Shown here: positions 33,031 through 44,066 of the stretch, piece by piece | Numbering within the stretch: position 1 is the first letter of the stretch | How the letters are laid out: each line of letters begins with the position of its first letter | Assembly (NCBI GenBank): GCA_037693485.1 | Contig: CM075353.1 | Span: 59,700,501 to 59,764,500 of the forward strand | DNA length: 64,000 nucleotides | Direction of reading: 5' to 3' | From: Kitagawia praeruptora | Lineage: Eukaryota > Streptophyta > Magnoliopsida > Apiales > Apiaceae | Program-made: the position numbers and the translations under genes | The notes under the pieces: generated by a model | What the model saw: only the letters and a program-made list of their open reading frames with translations | What the model was told of the DNA's origin: nothing | Databases searched by the model: none

Positions 33031-34792
33031 ACGAATGCCCACCAGGTGTATGTGGTATGTTCTGAGAATACAACAAAGTGTGTATATGATATGCTCTATG
33101 TTGTACACAAAGTGTTTGATAGAGTGTGTCTGGTTATCCCTCGTTTACGGCTAGAGGAGAATGGGGTTGTCAACTTTGTACTCAGCCCGGTGGTTGAGAA
33201 CAAGATGCAATTCAGAAGGGGTAGTTATCGAGGGGTGTTCGATTTTGGTTCGACTCAACAATGGGAGGTGAACCTGTCTTATGTAGGTAATGTTGTTGGG
33301 TCATTTGTTGATGCAAGTGGCCATGTCTTTTGGTACAAGGACTTTGGTATAGAGATTGATTCTGATTTTGATGTTGGCATTAACGTCAATTCTTTTGGGG
33401 TTTTTGCTAAATCTACTATGCCAGTTTATGATGTGATTGTGTTTTTTACTATGGGATTGTCCGTTCACATGGTGGTGGCCGGTTATAAAATGGGATCTGT
33501 TTGCAAGGTGTTCTTTGGCATGGTAGATTTAATGGTTTTCAAATCTGTTTTGGTTATCTATGATGGGAACATTATTTATTATAATAATGATATGCAAACT
33601 GGAGGACTTTTCGAATGGGATCTTGTAATGATGCAGTATATTTGCAACATGCTTGATGTTTCGACTTTGCTTACTCCCAGCAGCTTCCCGAAGGCTAGTA
33701 TTGTGGGATTGTTTGTGAAAGAGGATGGTAGCTATAATGTGGATGACCTCCATATGCTTATCCATTTGTCTCAACAAAGAGTGAAAGATGTTGCCCAAGC
33801 GGTCGAGTTTGGATGCCTAGTATGCAATGGTTTGTCAAGAGACACTTTCATGATGTTGCTCATCATTGTGTTCATAGGAGATGGAGGTGTCCTTCCTATG
33901 GGATTCATTGTGCGACTAACTCGACATTGGCTGATGATATTCCATTGTTTATGGAATATGCATTTGGATTCTGGTCACTTGTTTATAATGAGTACGAATC
34001 TCTGTTGTTTGAAAGATATTGGTGACAATAATTTGGATTTTTTAATCAGAATCGCAATTTTGGTAATTAAGCTAAGACCTGGCCTGTTGTACTTGTTGGG
34101 TGACAATGTGAATCGAACTGATGATGATATTGGCGTGGTGACTGATATGGGCAGGAGTTTGGTAACCCTTGTTTACGAGGTAGAGGGTGGTGTTGTGCTC
34201 AATAATGTAATGAGTTTCGGTTTGACAAGCTTGGCCCGAGTGTCTGTTTGGGTGAGCCAGATGTGTAAAATGAAGTTGGCCCGCAACATGCTTAATGAAT
34301 TGCCACAAACGCATGGCATGGTGATGACGAGCATGTCATGTGTAGGCCTCAAAGTGCGAGACATTTTGGTTTATCGCCAATTTCTGATTTCGGAACAAGG
34401 GAGTGATTTTCTTGTGCTTGATTTTGACGGGGACTGCTGGGTTACTCTTAGGAGACACAGAGTGTTGCAACTGTATTTTGGTACCTCGATGAGGTTTGGA
34501 TTGAGTTTGTGGGGGAGCTCTAAAAGGCTCAGACAACAAGAAGGGACTGCAGACGTATGTGTTCCCGGGGTGCAGTTATTAAATGCTTGTTATGATGGCT
34601 TCCTGGTGGGAAGGTTGGTTGTAGACTTCATTTGCATTATGTATGACAAAGGGAATGCAGTGGGTTGTTGGGATGTAGCTGTTTTCAGTCAGCCTAGGTG
34701 GGTAGAAATAGACTCATTTTGGGTTATTTGTTTTTTGAATGTCAACGAGCCTTCAAAAGGTTTGTTCACGGATGGGGGTGCTCATGTATGCT
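33031..34792 (+). pseudogene. LN11 ORF (unknown protein, N-terminal deletion)
   Basis: About 585 codons open up to the LN12 insertion, but no ATG starts the frame. The leader sequence (CATATTTCTTATA) runs straight into NAHQVYVVCSE, which in LN7 lies at about residue 136. An internal deletion therefore removed the start. QQWEVNLSYVG...YKDFG...VHMVVAGYKM matches LN3. The segment ends GLFTDGGAHVC at the LN12 target; the last codons continue at 37172-37245. No recognised domain. Confidence 0.65.
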
Positions 34793-37160
34793 TTTTTTTT
34801 TTGCTAATTAAAATTTTATACCATAAGGAACATCATAAAAACACGTCTAGGGGCATACCCCGCAGAGTCCACAAATAGCTAAAACAGAGCCAAACAACAT
34901 AATTTGGCAATCAACACAACAGTTAGGACATAAAATAAAAGGCTATGCCATGAAATAAGCTATGGAGGGGCGGCCACCCCCGTTCACCCTGCCACCACTT
35001 TTGCACCTCTTCCATTTGCACCTGAACTCCTCCATGTGCCTGACATCATGCTTCCCAGCTATGCTTAAAAACACCATCCCCAACATCCCGTACCTGCTAG
35101 GGGTACTCATCCAGGCCACTCCAAGATCAATCGACATTAGGGTGTCAACTCTTCCAACACTATTGTCCAAACCATTCAACAGCACATTAAAAGTTCCCAT
35201 TTCGTAATCTGCCACTACCTCGTGAACAGAAATTCCTATGTTTCGAAGGGCACCCAGACCCACATAAGCAATGAGCAGCACAAAAGAACATAATGCAGTA
35301 TACAAAACAACAATAGCAACAAGACCCACAGTTCCACTTAAGCCCATCTTGTCTAAACTTCCACTAGCAATAAAGTGGGCTCTCCGTAAGCCCCCTTCAA
35401 AACCAGAGCTAATACCTTTCCTCACCATCCATACATCATGTAAAGTGCTCACAAACGTAGCCACCCAGGAACATATCTCATCACCATGACCAACATCACT
35501 ATAAGCCATCAGACCACTGCTGACCCGAGGTAACCCCAGCAGTAAAGTCTTCACACCCAATTCGCCAATCACATCATCTCTCAGGGTTAGTAATGGCCTT
35601 AACATCGCCATAGGATCATTGTCACCAGCTTCAGTGCTAGTCCTTTCACTCACAACATCATCCCAACTGTATAGGACACACCATAATTCAAATAAGGAGA
35701 TAATTGACATGCTCCTGACAATATCCCCAACTCGTAATAAGACCCACAGCCTAACTCTGAACAGATCATGCCACACAGTGACGTTGTAACCTGAACTAGC
35801 AAGCTTGAGACCAGGCATCGATATGTGGCGAGACATGCTAGCAGTTCGACCTCCGTGATTCAAATCAGAAGGAAGCATCCCAAATACACAAGCAGTGTGT
35901 AGGGCATCAGCAGTGCCAACTCGAAAGCTCAACCCAGCCTCCGACATTATGAAGAACGTAAACACCATACTCCACCACATATGTCCCAGATCCAGAAAAC
36001 CCTTCACGAGGCTGATAGCAATTCTAGAAGTTGTCATAGCATTGACAGTCTCAACAGCATTTGGAATCGTATCCCATTCCATAGGGAATACGAGAACTCG
36101 GTAAGTTAAAAAACCTGCCGACAAAGGAACCCCAGGAAATGCATTTAAACCATCATCAAGAGCACGAAGCACATCGCAAGAGTCTAGAACAGACAAACCC
36201 ATCTTAATGTACAGATCCATATCGTACATATCCAACTTGTAAAACAAGCTAACAAAAACTCGGCGAGGCATTCCATCAAACAGATGATTGGCTCCAACAA
36301 ATACATCTTTCAAATCTACGAAGTCAACAGCCTCCATCCAGGTGGATCGCCTCTTATGAGAAATGGAGCCCAAAACCAGGCCTCCTATCACATTCTTATA
36401 GAAGAAATCCTTAAATCGAACCATCAGAACATTGGAACCCATCCTTATACCATTAGGGGATAAAATCACACCTGCTCCAAACACCAATTTAATAACGAAT
36501 TTTTGACATGATGGAAGAGAAACGAAACACGGTCCTTCCAACATGACCATGTCCGACGAGGCCCAAGAAAGATCCGAAAAGATCTCACATAAACTTGATC
36601 CGAAAAGATCAAGAAAATCACTAGTTATAACTCTTCTCTACTCTACGTGAGTAAAGAAGACCAAATCACTTCGCCGGAGAGAAATCCGGAAGAACACATC
36701 ATGACCACCAGGAAAGAGTCCTGAATACCCCGTACCCATCTTATACGAGGTACAGATCGAAGCATACAACTCCATCTCACAACAACCCATCTCAACATGA
36801 CCCAAGGTACAAACAACTTTCCTGTTTGTAAACCCTTCCGACACTTTGCGCTCATTGCACATAGAAGTAACCCTGTTCGTCTGGAGAGAGAGATGAAAAC
36901 ATACATCCCGGAACAAAACCAGAGAACCCGACATCATAGCCGGCTGAAAAACATACGAAGAAAACAAAATACAAATCATAGATTTATATATATATAGTAA
37001 GAAATATGGTGTTTTGGGGGAAGATTAGAAGAAAGAAGGTGAATTTAGGAAGGTCTGAGTGAAGATCTGATGGAGAAATGGTATAGATTAAGGCTAAAAT
37101 ATGGTGGCGGCTAGGGATTTTTAGAGAGAGAATAGAGCGACTCTCATTGAAAGTCACTTT
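34793..37160 (-). mobile_element. LN12: LINE-ended element inside LN11
   Basis: Minus strand; GCTAATTAAAA at 34802, hairpin 34850-34861, 5' motif CGACTCTCAT at 37138-37147 plus 13 bp extra. Target duplication GGTGCTCATGTATGCT at 34777-34792 and 37161-37176 (one mismatch). Full length, 2.37 kb. Confidence 0.85.
34943..36979 (-). pseudogene. LN12 ORF, unknown protein with one in-frame stop
   Basis: ATG at 36979 (MICILFSSY). The frame runs 679 codons to 34943, with a single TAG at 36638-36640 (codon 114). A second ATG at 36550 begins the uninterrupted 535-codon part. GANHLFDGMPRRVFVSL matches LN1 EHHLFDGMTHRSLLAL. A later stretch, TADALHTACVFGMLP...YNVTVWHDLFRVRLWVLLRV, resembles LN13 ASHTSCVIGFLFPEPRNRAYNVMVWQWLDSRLLVGT. 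No recognised domain. Function unknown. Confidence 0.65.
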
Positions 37161-37386
37161 GGTGCTGATGTATGCTACACAAGGGCCAGTTGGGTGCTGC
37201 TATTTTATGAACCAGGCATAGATCTTTTTAGAAGTTTTAACTAGTTGTTCTAGTTTGTTGACTATAAAATGTCGTTTGGTTAGGCATTTGTAATGTTGTT
37301 TTGTTGACTATCAAGTGCTTTATGCTGTTCCCTTTTGGGTATAAAATTTTAATTAGCAAAAAAAAAATAAATAAAATAAAATAAAA
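37161..37386 (+). pseudogene. LN11 3' end after LN12: last codons and 3' UTR
   Basis: Starts with the second LN12 target copy GGTGCTGATGTATGCT and goes on YTRASWVLLFYEPGIDLFRSFN then TAG. This matches the terminal residues of LN6. The 3' UTR has the deletion of the hairpin noted for LN11. Confidence 0.75.
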
Positions 37387-37397
37387 TAAACTATAAT

Positions 37398-38245
37398 CAA
37401 TCCATGACTAAGAGTGGTTAGGGTTTTATACCTTCTTGAGTATCTAGAAGCCTTGGGTAAGCCTTATAATCCTTAAGAACACCTTAGATGAGCCTCTACA
37501 AGCCTTAAACTTGATCTAAAAGATAACCAACCTTGGTTACTATTCACTCAAACTTTCAACAATTAATATCTCAAGATTGGATGGTTAGAAAGCTATGAAA
37601 TTGATAACATACCTTCACTATGATACAAGGAAGCTCTATGATTTATTATAGGATTTATGAGTAAGTAGAAGTTGGAGAAAAGTTTCTCTTCTTCCTCCTT
37701 GGAAGGCTTAGGCCGAGAGCTCCTCGGAGGAGAGAGAGAGAGAGTTTTGCTCTTGTGTTGGTGTTTGAAATGAGATGTATTATTGTTGGTGGATTGATAT
37801 GTATATCCTCACATGTGTTCCACCCTAGTCTAGTAGCTTAGGTTCACCCCATGCCCTAGTGTCCCCTAAAGTAATGTAGTGTACTAACTAGTTACTATTC
37901 CTCTAGTTGCCTTTTTGCTTTCTAGTTTACTTTCCTAACTTTCTAGTTACATGATACTTGCATGTAATATCCTTCCTTGTACTATTATTTCTCCACCAAT
38001 GGTTGTCACTTAATCCTTAATTCATATCGTATCTTAATTAACTTCTCGTAGTAATATTTTGTCGCATAGAGATTTCCCTTGTAATTCCTTAAGTACTTAA
38101 TTGTGTAAATTTCTTAAATATCCTTAACTCCTTGTCATAGTCTCTTAAAATCTTTTAATACTCTAATAACTCTCAAATCCCAAGTTTTTATAAATCTTAA
38201 TAGCAGTAGGCCTCTTGCCTTCAACAATCTTCCCTTTTTCTTACA
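37398..38245 (-). repeat. GL2 LTR, piece 3
   Basis: Resumes after the LN11 tail and second target copy. It has TTTATACCTTCTTGAG..CCTTGG like GL4 near 63750, then a GA-rich block at 37717-37743 where GL3 has its CT-rich block. It ends where CACTA-1 sequence begins. The exact end is inferred. Confidence 0.55.
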
Positions 38246-38339
38246 TAGTGAATGTAACAACATAAATTTCTCAGATAATCAATTTCATTAAACAACATGG
38301 GTGACTCAAAAGGTCCTGAATTCACAATGTCATATGATA

Positions 38340-38950
38340 TTATATTCTTAAAAATATTACAAAAATCAAGGTTCTTACAGCACCAATGCGTATGTCATTT
38401 AAAATTGGATCATCTTGACCTTCATTTGCATTCTCACATTCAACATCACACCAGTCCCTCGGTAGTTTTTTGATAACATTATACATCATCCTTTCAGCTG
38501 GATCTTCTACATAAAATACTTGTTGTACTTGTTCAGCCAATACGTAGGGGTCTGATTTCTGACATAATTTATTAAAATTAACTCGAGTCAGCCCGTACAA
38601 ATCCTTTTCTTCTTGGTACCAGCAGCACTTGAACAATACCACCCTAAATTGACCCCAATAATCAACTTCTAGTATCTGTTCAATTGCTCCATAGTAATTA
38701 ACATTGCCAACCTTTGGGTTCTGGTCTTTCGAACTAGCAAAACTAGTAGTCAAAGATGTCAGAAAAACACCACTATTTTAGGTTGTACATTTTGCATCTC
38801 TGTTCTTTGTATGGAATCTGAATCCATTGATTACGTATCCACTATACTCCTTAGCTGCTACATTAGGGCCCATTGCAAGCACTTCAAGTTCTTTTGAAAT
38901 GTTCTATTTTCTGTCAACCTTTTCCTTCATCCATTTCCAGAAATCTCCCG
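38340..38950 (-). pseudogene. CACTA-1 DUF4216-like region
   Basis: C-terminal region of the CACTA TNP2 protein. YSGYVINGFRFHTKNRDAK (38860-38760) then, after a stop, YYGAIEQILEVDYWGQFRVVLFKCCWY, the usual DUF4216 pattern (NGxxFHT ... YYGxxxxIxElxY...vFxCxW). The exon seems to end at about 38383 with GCT|GTAAGAACC, a good plant splice donor. The next exon is cut off by GL2. Confidence 0.7.
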
Positions 38951-39158
38951 TATGTTCTCTTTCCCTTCTATATCTTTTCAACTTTGCTTTACCATCAAAT
39001 AAAGATCGATGCTCCGTACGATAGTTAGGTAGTTTAAAAATCTAGAAACATATGCTAATTCTTTAATAATTAAACTAAACGAGAAGTAAAAACTTACTCA
39101 ATTAAAGACTCTGTTTCTTTATTTCCAAAATTGAATAGAATGTAACGATGAATTGCCA

Positions 39159-39800
39159 TCAATTGAGATTCTTGCAAATGAACAGATTTTCCATCCTTAT
39201 TTCTTCTTGTGCCAATATGATATTCCATTTTTTCTGGAAAACGTTCAAACTTGGCAGGGCTTGGTAATTTTTGAACCTGCATCGCCACCCAAGAATTTTG
39301 AACAGAAGTTTAGGCATTCTTCTTGCCAGGTAACCCTCAGCGATAGAACCCTCGGGTTTACTTCTGTTTCGCACATAAGATTTAAGTTTGCTTAAATAAC
39401 GCTCAATCGGAAACATGCAACGAAGGTGTGCTGGTCCACCTAACTCTAATTCTCTGCACAAGTGAACCAGCAGGTGGACCATTATGTCAAAAAAAGCATT
39501 TATAAGTATTGTCTCAAATTGACAAAGAGTTTTCACGATCTCCTGTTGCAGCCTCTTAATTTCAGTCAAGTCGATTACTTTGCTCCAAATACCCCTTAAA
39601 AATGCCCCTAATTTGATCAGAGGGATTGCAACTGCTGGTTTTAATGATTTTTTCACAGCAAATTGTAACAGATAATGTAAAACGAAATGAGCATCATGAC
39701 TCTTGTAGCCAGAGACTTTCCTCTCCTTCGTATTCACATATCGGCTGATATTGGATGCACTACCATATGGCAATTTAGCTTTTTTTTTATTACTGAGCAA
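39159..39800 (-). pseudogene. CACTA-1 DUF4218-like region
   Basis: KSHDAHFVLHYLLQFAV, LCQFETILINAFFDIMVHLLVHLCRELELGGP and HLRCMFPIERYLSKLKSYVRN match the DUF4218 domain that follows the transposase in plant CACTA genes. The frame is continuous for about 210 codons. Part of the same disrupted gene as the neighbours. Confidence 0.8.
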
Positions 39801-40374
39801 AATAAATCTTTCTCTTTATTTGTCATGTCAAATATGGCAGCCCTAATTTCAAGGTGCTTCCCGTCACTTGATTCAACGGGATGAAGTACTTTCCTAATGC
39901 CAAGTTCTTGTAAATCTAAACGAGCATTGACATGATCTTTTGTCTTCCCAGCGATATTTAGCAAAGTGCCAAGTATGTTGTCACAAACATTCTTCTCGAT
40001 GTGCATTACATCAAGATTGTGTCGAAGTAAATTTTGACTCCAATACGGCAAATTGAAAAATATTGACTTTTTTTAAAATGGGAATCAATCTTTTGCACCT
40101 TTTTTCCGCCTGGTCCCTTCTTATTTCCAAACTGATTTTCAAAATTAGACAACAATACTTCTATGTCGGTTCCTGATAATATTGCAGGAGGCTGTCCCAT
40201 CTCGATTTGGCCGTTGAACCTTCTTTTATCAAACCTCCACTCATGTTCGGGATCAAGAAACTTCCTATGATCCATGTAGCAAATTTTTTTACTATGTTTT
40301 AGGTACATTACAGAAGTCTCGTAATTGCATACGGGACAACCTAAATAACCTTTCGTGCTCCAACCGGATAACAT
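39734..40374 (-). pseudogene. CACTA-1 TNP2 transposase, C-terminal part
   Basis: MLSGWSTKGYLGCPVCN and KICYMDHRKFLDPEHEWR, followed after a frame change near 40040 by LDVMHIEKNVCDNILGTLLNI. These are typical Transposase_21 (TNP2-like) segments. An overlap of two frames at 40006-40051 marks a frameshift, so the enzyme is dead. LN13 separates it from the upstream part (DFPGYA|MLSGW side). Confidence 0.8.
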
Positions 40375-40414
40375 TGCGTATCCCGGGAAATCGCTAATTG
40401 TCCATAGAACACTT

Positions 40415-42801
40415 TTTTTTTTTTTGCTAATTAAAATTTTTATACCAAAAGAGGAACAGCTAATACAATTCTAGGGGCATACCCCGCGAAATCAGCATTC
40501 AAACAAACAACAGACAAAAACAGTAAGCCACCTTACTGTCAACAAAAACAAGAAAAAGCTAGAAAACTAGCTGACTACGCTAAATTAACAACTATGCCTG
40601 CATCGTCCAGGGTAGCACTGCATATTAGCAGTGATCTTAGTGCATGAAGCTTTAATGCCACAAGTTCCTCTAGTTCTCTTCAGCTCACGCAAGGCAAAAA
40701 CATTCATAGTCACTATGACTAGACCACAATTCTTCCATGACAAGGGAACACATAACCTGTCCATCACAGGGACAGTAAACTGGTGACCAAGATTAACGTG
40801 ATTTCCAGGGTGGCACTTAACGGAACCAGCCTCACCCTCAACATACCCGCACTCTTTGAACAGTATAGGGTACAGCCCTTTCACAATGTCACTTCCAGGC
40901 ACATTCTGCATGCCTTTACCTTTCTGGAAATCTTGCAGGCACGAGCTATAAACAATGCAAAACCAAACATTTGTACCACTATCATCATTCAGAAACAGCA
41001 AGTAACATGTTGTCCCAACAAGTAACCTGCTGTCAAGCCACTGCCACACCATGACATTGTAGGCTCTGTTTCTCGGTTCAGGAAAAAGAAAACCAATCAC
41101 ACAAGAAGTGTGCGATGCAACTCCAGCAATTAACACAACTTTTGCCCTGTCCAGGCCTCTCCATATTTGATGCACCAACCTGCATCCACACAAATCGATT
41201 CTTGTAAAACACATCCCCCATTCCTTGAAGACATCCTCTAATACCAGGGATTCAGTCTGGCCCAAATGTTGACCTTCCTCATGATGATACACCATACGAA
41301 TGGCTCTGCAACCACAAGCCTGAGCAACAATGTCACACCCAAGGTCATCAATTCTGCAATTTATGTCACAAATCGTGCTATCAGCGTAACCCCATCTGTC
41401 CAAACCCCCATCAAGGTTCCCATCTTGCCAATCCATCAGAAGCCATAATAGAACGGTGGGACAAAAATGCATTTCCAGATGCAATTGTGACAAGACAATT
41501 CGCTGGGACAATACGTCAAACAGTTGGCGTACACAAAGACAACCAACTGAAGCAATCGCATATTTGAAGAAACCGTTCATACCATCCTGAACGCCGCAAA
41601 TGAGAAAAGGGGTGACACCCCCTCCCTTGCTCAAACATCTTATATCTCCCTGAGTATCCTCCAAATTCAAGTACAACGGAAACAAAGCTACATAGCTGTA
41701 CTTTGTGAGGGCCCAAAAGGGATTCACACAAGACTCTAAAACAACATGAGAGCCACTTTCAACAATGCCAAATCGTGCTCTCCAGTGAGACATTTTATCG
41801 AACATTGGATGTTCAATGCAATGCATAATAGACATACTATGATGATCATAACCCCTCGAGGTAACTCCATCAGGTTGCTGGAAAAGCACAGCCAACCACA
41901 TCCTATCGCAATAATCCCATTGAAGCCTCTGTTTTAACCGAACCTGCATTGCACATCGGTGTAAACCCAACTTTCCTTTGTCATCACACATAAGGGATTT
42001 AAGCATATCCCTTTGAATCATCCGGACAAAACACCTTACATTCTTGCTAATTAAAGCAAATCGAGCCTCTGCACTATACAGAGGAATATCCTCGAACAAC
42101 TGACAAGCAGGGACCATAAGCCCAACGAAGGAGATAACGAACTCACCAGTTACGACATGAGTACCCACAAGTTTGGGGTTAACAACCTCAGCCAAAAGCA
42201 GAACGGAGGAAGCAGTCTGGGTGCCTGAATATGAAGCATATCTCTTCCTTGTTGTATTCGTAACAAACACTCGGAGAGTAAGAGCTTCGTCCTCATACCC
42301 ATAACTGTATTGCCAACGATTCTCATAAATCTTGGCCGAACTGACCTCCTCTTGGCCCACATGAATCAATTACCCTTGCAAACACCTAACGAGTTTACAG
42401 GTCTCTAGCCCCCCAAGCAAAATGAAAGAAATCCCATTGCTTGTAGCCACCATGAAATTAGACTCCCCGACAACAAGTACCAGCGGAGTAAACACCTGTT
42501 TGAAAAACCCATTTCTCAAGATCTGAGAAAAAACCTCAAAGAGAGGCAGGCCCAAACCCCCGACAAACTTCGAAGAATGTCCAGGGAGAATCGCCAAAGA
42601 AGGAGCCAAATCTAGATATATCTTATAAGAAATATGTGTATAGGTGAGAGGAGAAGAAGAGAGGGTGGATTCATGGAGGTAGTATATAGATCTGATGATT
42701 TTTGGGTGCAGATTGGATGATATGGGTGGCGGCCGCCTAGGTTTACCTAGAGAGAAAACGACTCTCATCTAATTTTTTGTGGCCCCAATTATTTTTTATT
42801 T
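40415..42801 (-). mobile_element. LN13: LINE-ended element in CACTA-1 transposase
   Basis: Minus strand; T run and GCTAATTAAAA, hairpin 40474-40485, 5' motif CGACTCTCAT at 42759-42768, then 33 bp extra. Target duplication TCCATAGAACACTT at 40401-40414 and 42802-42815. Full length, about 2.39 kb. Confidence 0.9.
40585..42768 (-). pseudogene. LN13 ORF, unknown protein with one in-frame stop
   Basis: The frame is open from the terminal ATGAGAGTC itself (42768) to 40585, about 728 codons, except for one TAA at 42370-42372. The true start is unclear; the protein-like part begins near LAPSLAILPGHSS. KIYENRWQYSYGYEDEAL matches LN7; HPMFDKMSHWRARF belongs to the H-x-[LM]-F-D-x-M group. The N-terminal 60 codons only translate the pyrimidine-rich leader. 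No domain recognised. Confidence 0.65.
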
Positions 42802-42815
42802 TCCATAGAACACTT

Positions 42816-43311
42816 CACGTAAGGTAAAAGTCTGATCAGTGTAGGCATCATAGGTTTATACACCTTCATTCCACAACTCCGTCAACTCGGCAATTAAAGG
42901 TTGCATATAAACATCGATGCTATTTTTAGGAGATTCTAGACCCGATATAAGTGTTGAGAGAATGAGATTTTCTGGCTTCATACACAACCAAGGTGGAAGG
43001 TTGTAATTTACCAAAACAATTGGCCAAGTACTATGAATTGTATTCATCGTACGAAAAGGATTGAAGCCATCAGATGCTACACCTAGCCTGATGTTTCTGC
43101 TCTCTGCAGAGAATTGAGGAAAATTCGCATCCATTGTCTTCCAAGCTTTCGCATCAGCGGGATGTCTAAGCTTTCCATCCTTTGTACGTCCAACTACATG
43201 CCACACCATAAGTTCTGAATAGTCTTTGGAAATAAACAATCGTTGCAGCCTTGGTTTTAGAGGGAAATATCGCATCACATTTGCCGGGTCCTTGTGAATC
43301 ACCTTCTCCAA
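42816..43311 (-). pseudogene. CACTA-1 TNP2 transposase, middle part
   Basis: DGKLRHPADAKAWKTMDANF, RLGVASDGFNPF and WLCMKPENLILSTLISG match the Transposase_21 core (D-G-F-N-P motif). A TAA follows LWNEGV, then the frame reads on to the LN13 target, so at least one nonsense change is present. Confidence 0.8.
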
Positions 43312-43340
43312 ATTATTGTCACCGCTGCCTTTCTTATCCC

Positions 43341-44066
43341 TTACAACCCACCTTGAAAGACCGCAAGTTTTGCAAGAGTCTTTTTTTCATTTTCACCCCA
43401 ATACAACATGCAACTGTTTGGACATGCGTGAATTTTTTTATAATCTAGGCCAAATTCTTTAATTACATTCTTTGCTGCATTAGAAGACATGGGTATGTTC
43501 GCCTCTGGAAAAGCATCTCTGATTAACTCTAGTATATCCCCGAATCCCGATTCCGTAATTCCATAAACACACTTCAAGGAATAAAGCCGGACAATGAAAC
43601 TTAATCGTGAAAAAATTTTACATCCTGGATATAAGGGCTTCTTTCCCTCTTCATAAAATTTTTTAGCATCGACATTTGGTCCATTAGTACGATGCAACAT
43701 CTCATCTAGATTATCTCTGAAATCTAAATTATTCTCACACTCCATATCTTCATCACTACCGTAATTTGGCGGGAAATTTATGAAATTTCTACAATCCAAT
43801 TGGCATATAGTGGATAAGGTCCATTGCAAACGAGATGATCGTAGATAATTTCTTGACGATGCCACTTGCTGTTTTTACAATTCTTGCCAAGGGCATGCAA
43901 TTTCATCACCTACTGCAAAATTTGGGAATGCATTTTCGAGAAATGCCTCTATCCCACTCCTATATCCTTGACTATACTTTGGAAGATTGATCCAAATAAT
44001 TTCCTCGTCAGCCATCACTACAATTAAAAGGTATGAGGCTGTTATAATGGAAGAATTATAACGCAT
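43341..44066 (-). pseudogene. CACTA-1 transposase N-terminus (Transpos_assoc and CCHC-like)
   Basis: WINLPKYSQGYRSGIEAFLENAFPNFAVGDEIACPW at 43875-44020 is the transposase-associated domain. Immediately downstream the frame shifts by one base around 43880; the alternative frame gives KNCKNSKWHRQEIIYDHLVCNG, the expected continuation. Next come IHACPNSCMLYW and the start of TNP2. The probable ATG is near 44014 (MADEEIIWINLP). Confidence 0.75.

Larger units (their letters stand above)
32849..37386 (+). mobile_element. LN11: LINE-ended element lacking the 3' hairpin, with LN12 inside
   Basis: Target duplication TAAACTATAAT at 32838-32848 and 37387-37397. ATGAGAGTCG at 32861-32870 after 12 bp of extra 5' sequence. 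The 3' end keeps GGTATAAAATTTTAATTAGC, but the GGGGTATGCCCC hairpin present in all other copies is absent. The tail is AAAAAAAAATAAATAAAATAAAATAAA, an A-rich pentamer-like repeat. It is interrupted by LN12. Net length about 2.15 kb. Confidence 0.85.
6463..38245 (-). mobile_element. GL2: giant-LTR gypsy element, 5' LTR split by insertions
   Basis: One LTR in minus orientation, starting TGTGACGCCCCC at 6596 and broken into 6596-7174, 30674-32848 and 37398-38245. Gyp-K (7175-30668) and LN11 (32849-37386) account for the gaps, and removing them gives an LTR of about 3.6 kb. The edge at 38245 is inferred from the minus-strand start TGTAAG and from the return of CACTA-1 coding sequence just beyond; it is less certain than the other edges. 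The interior and second LTR lie left of the window. Confidence 0.65.
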
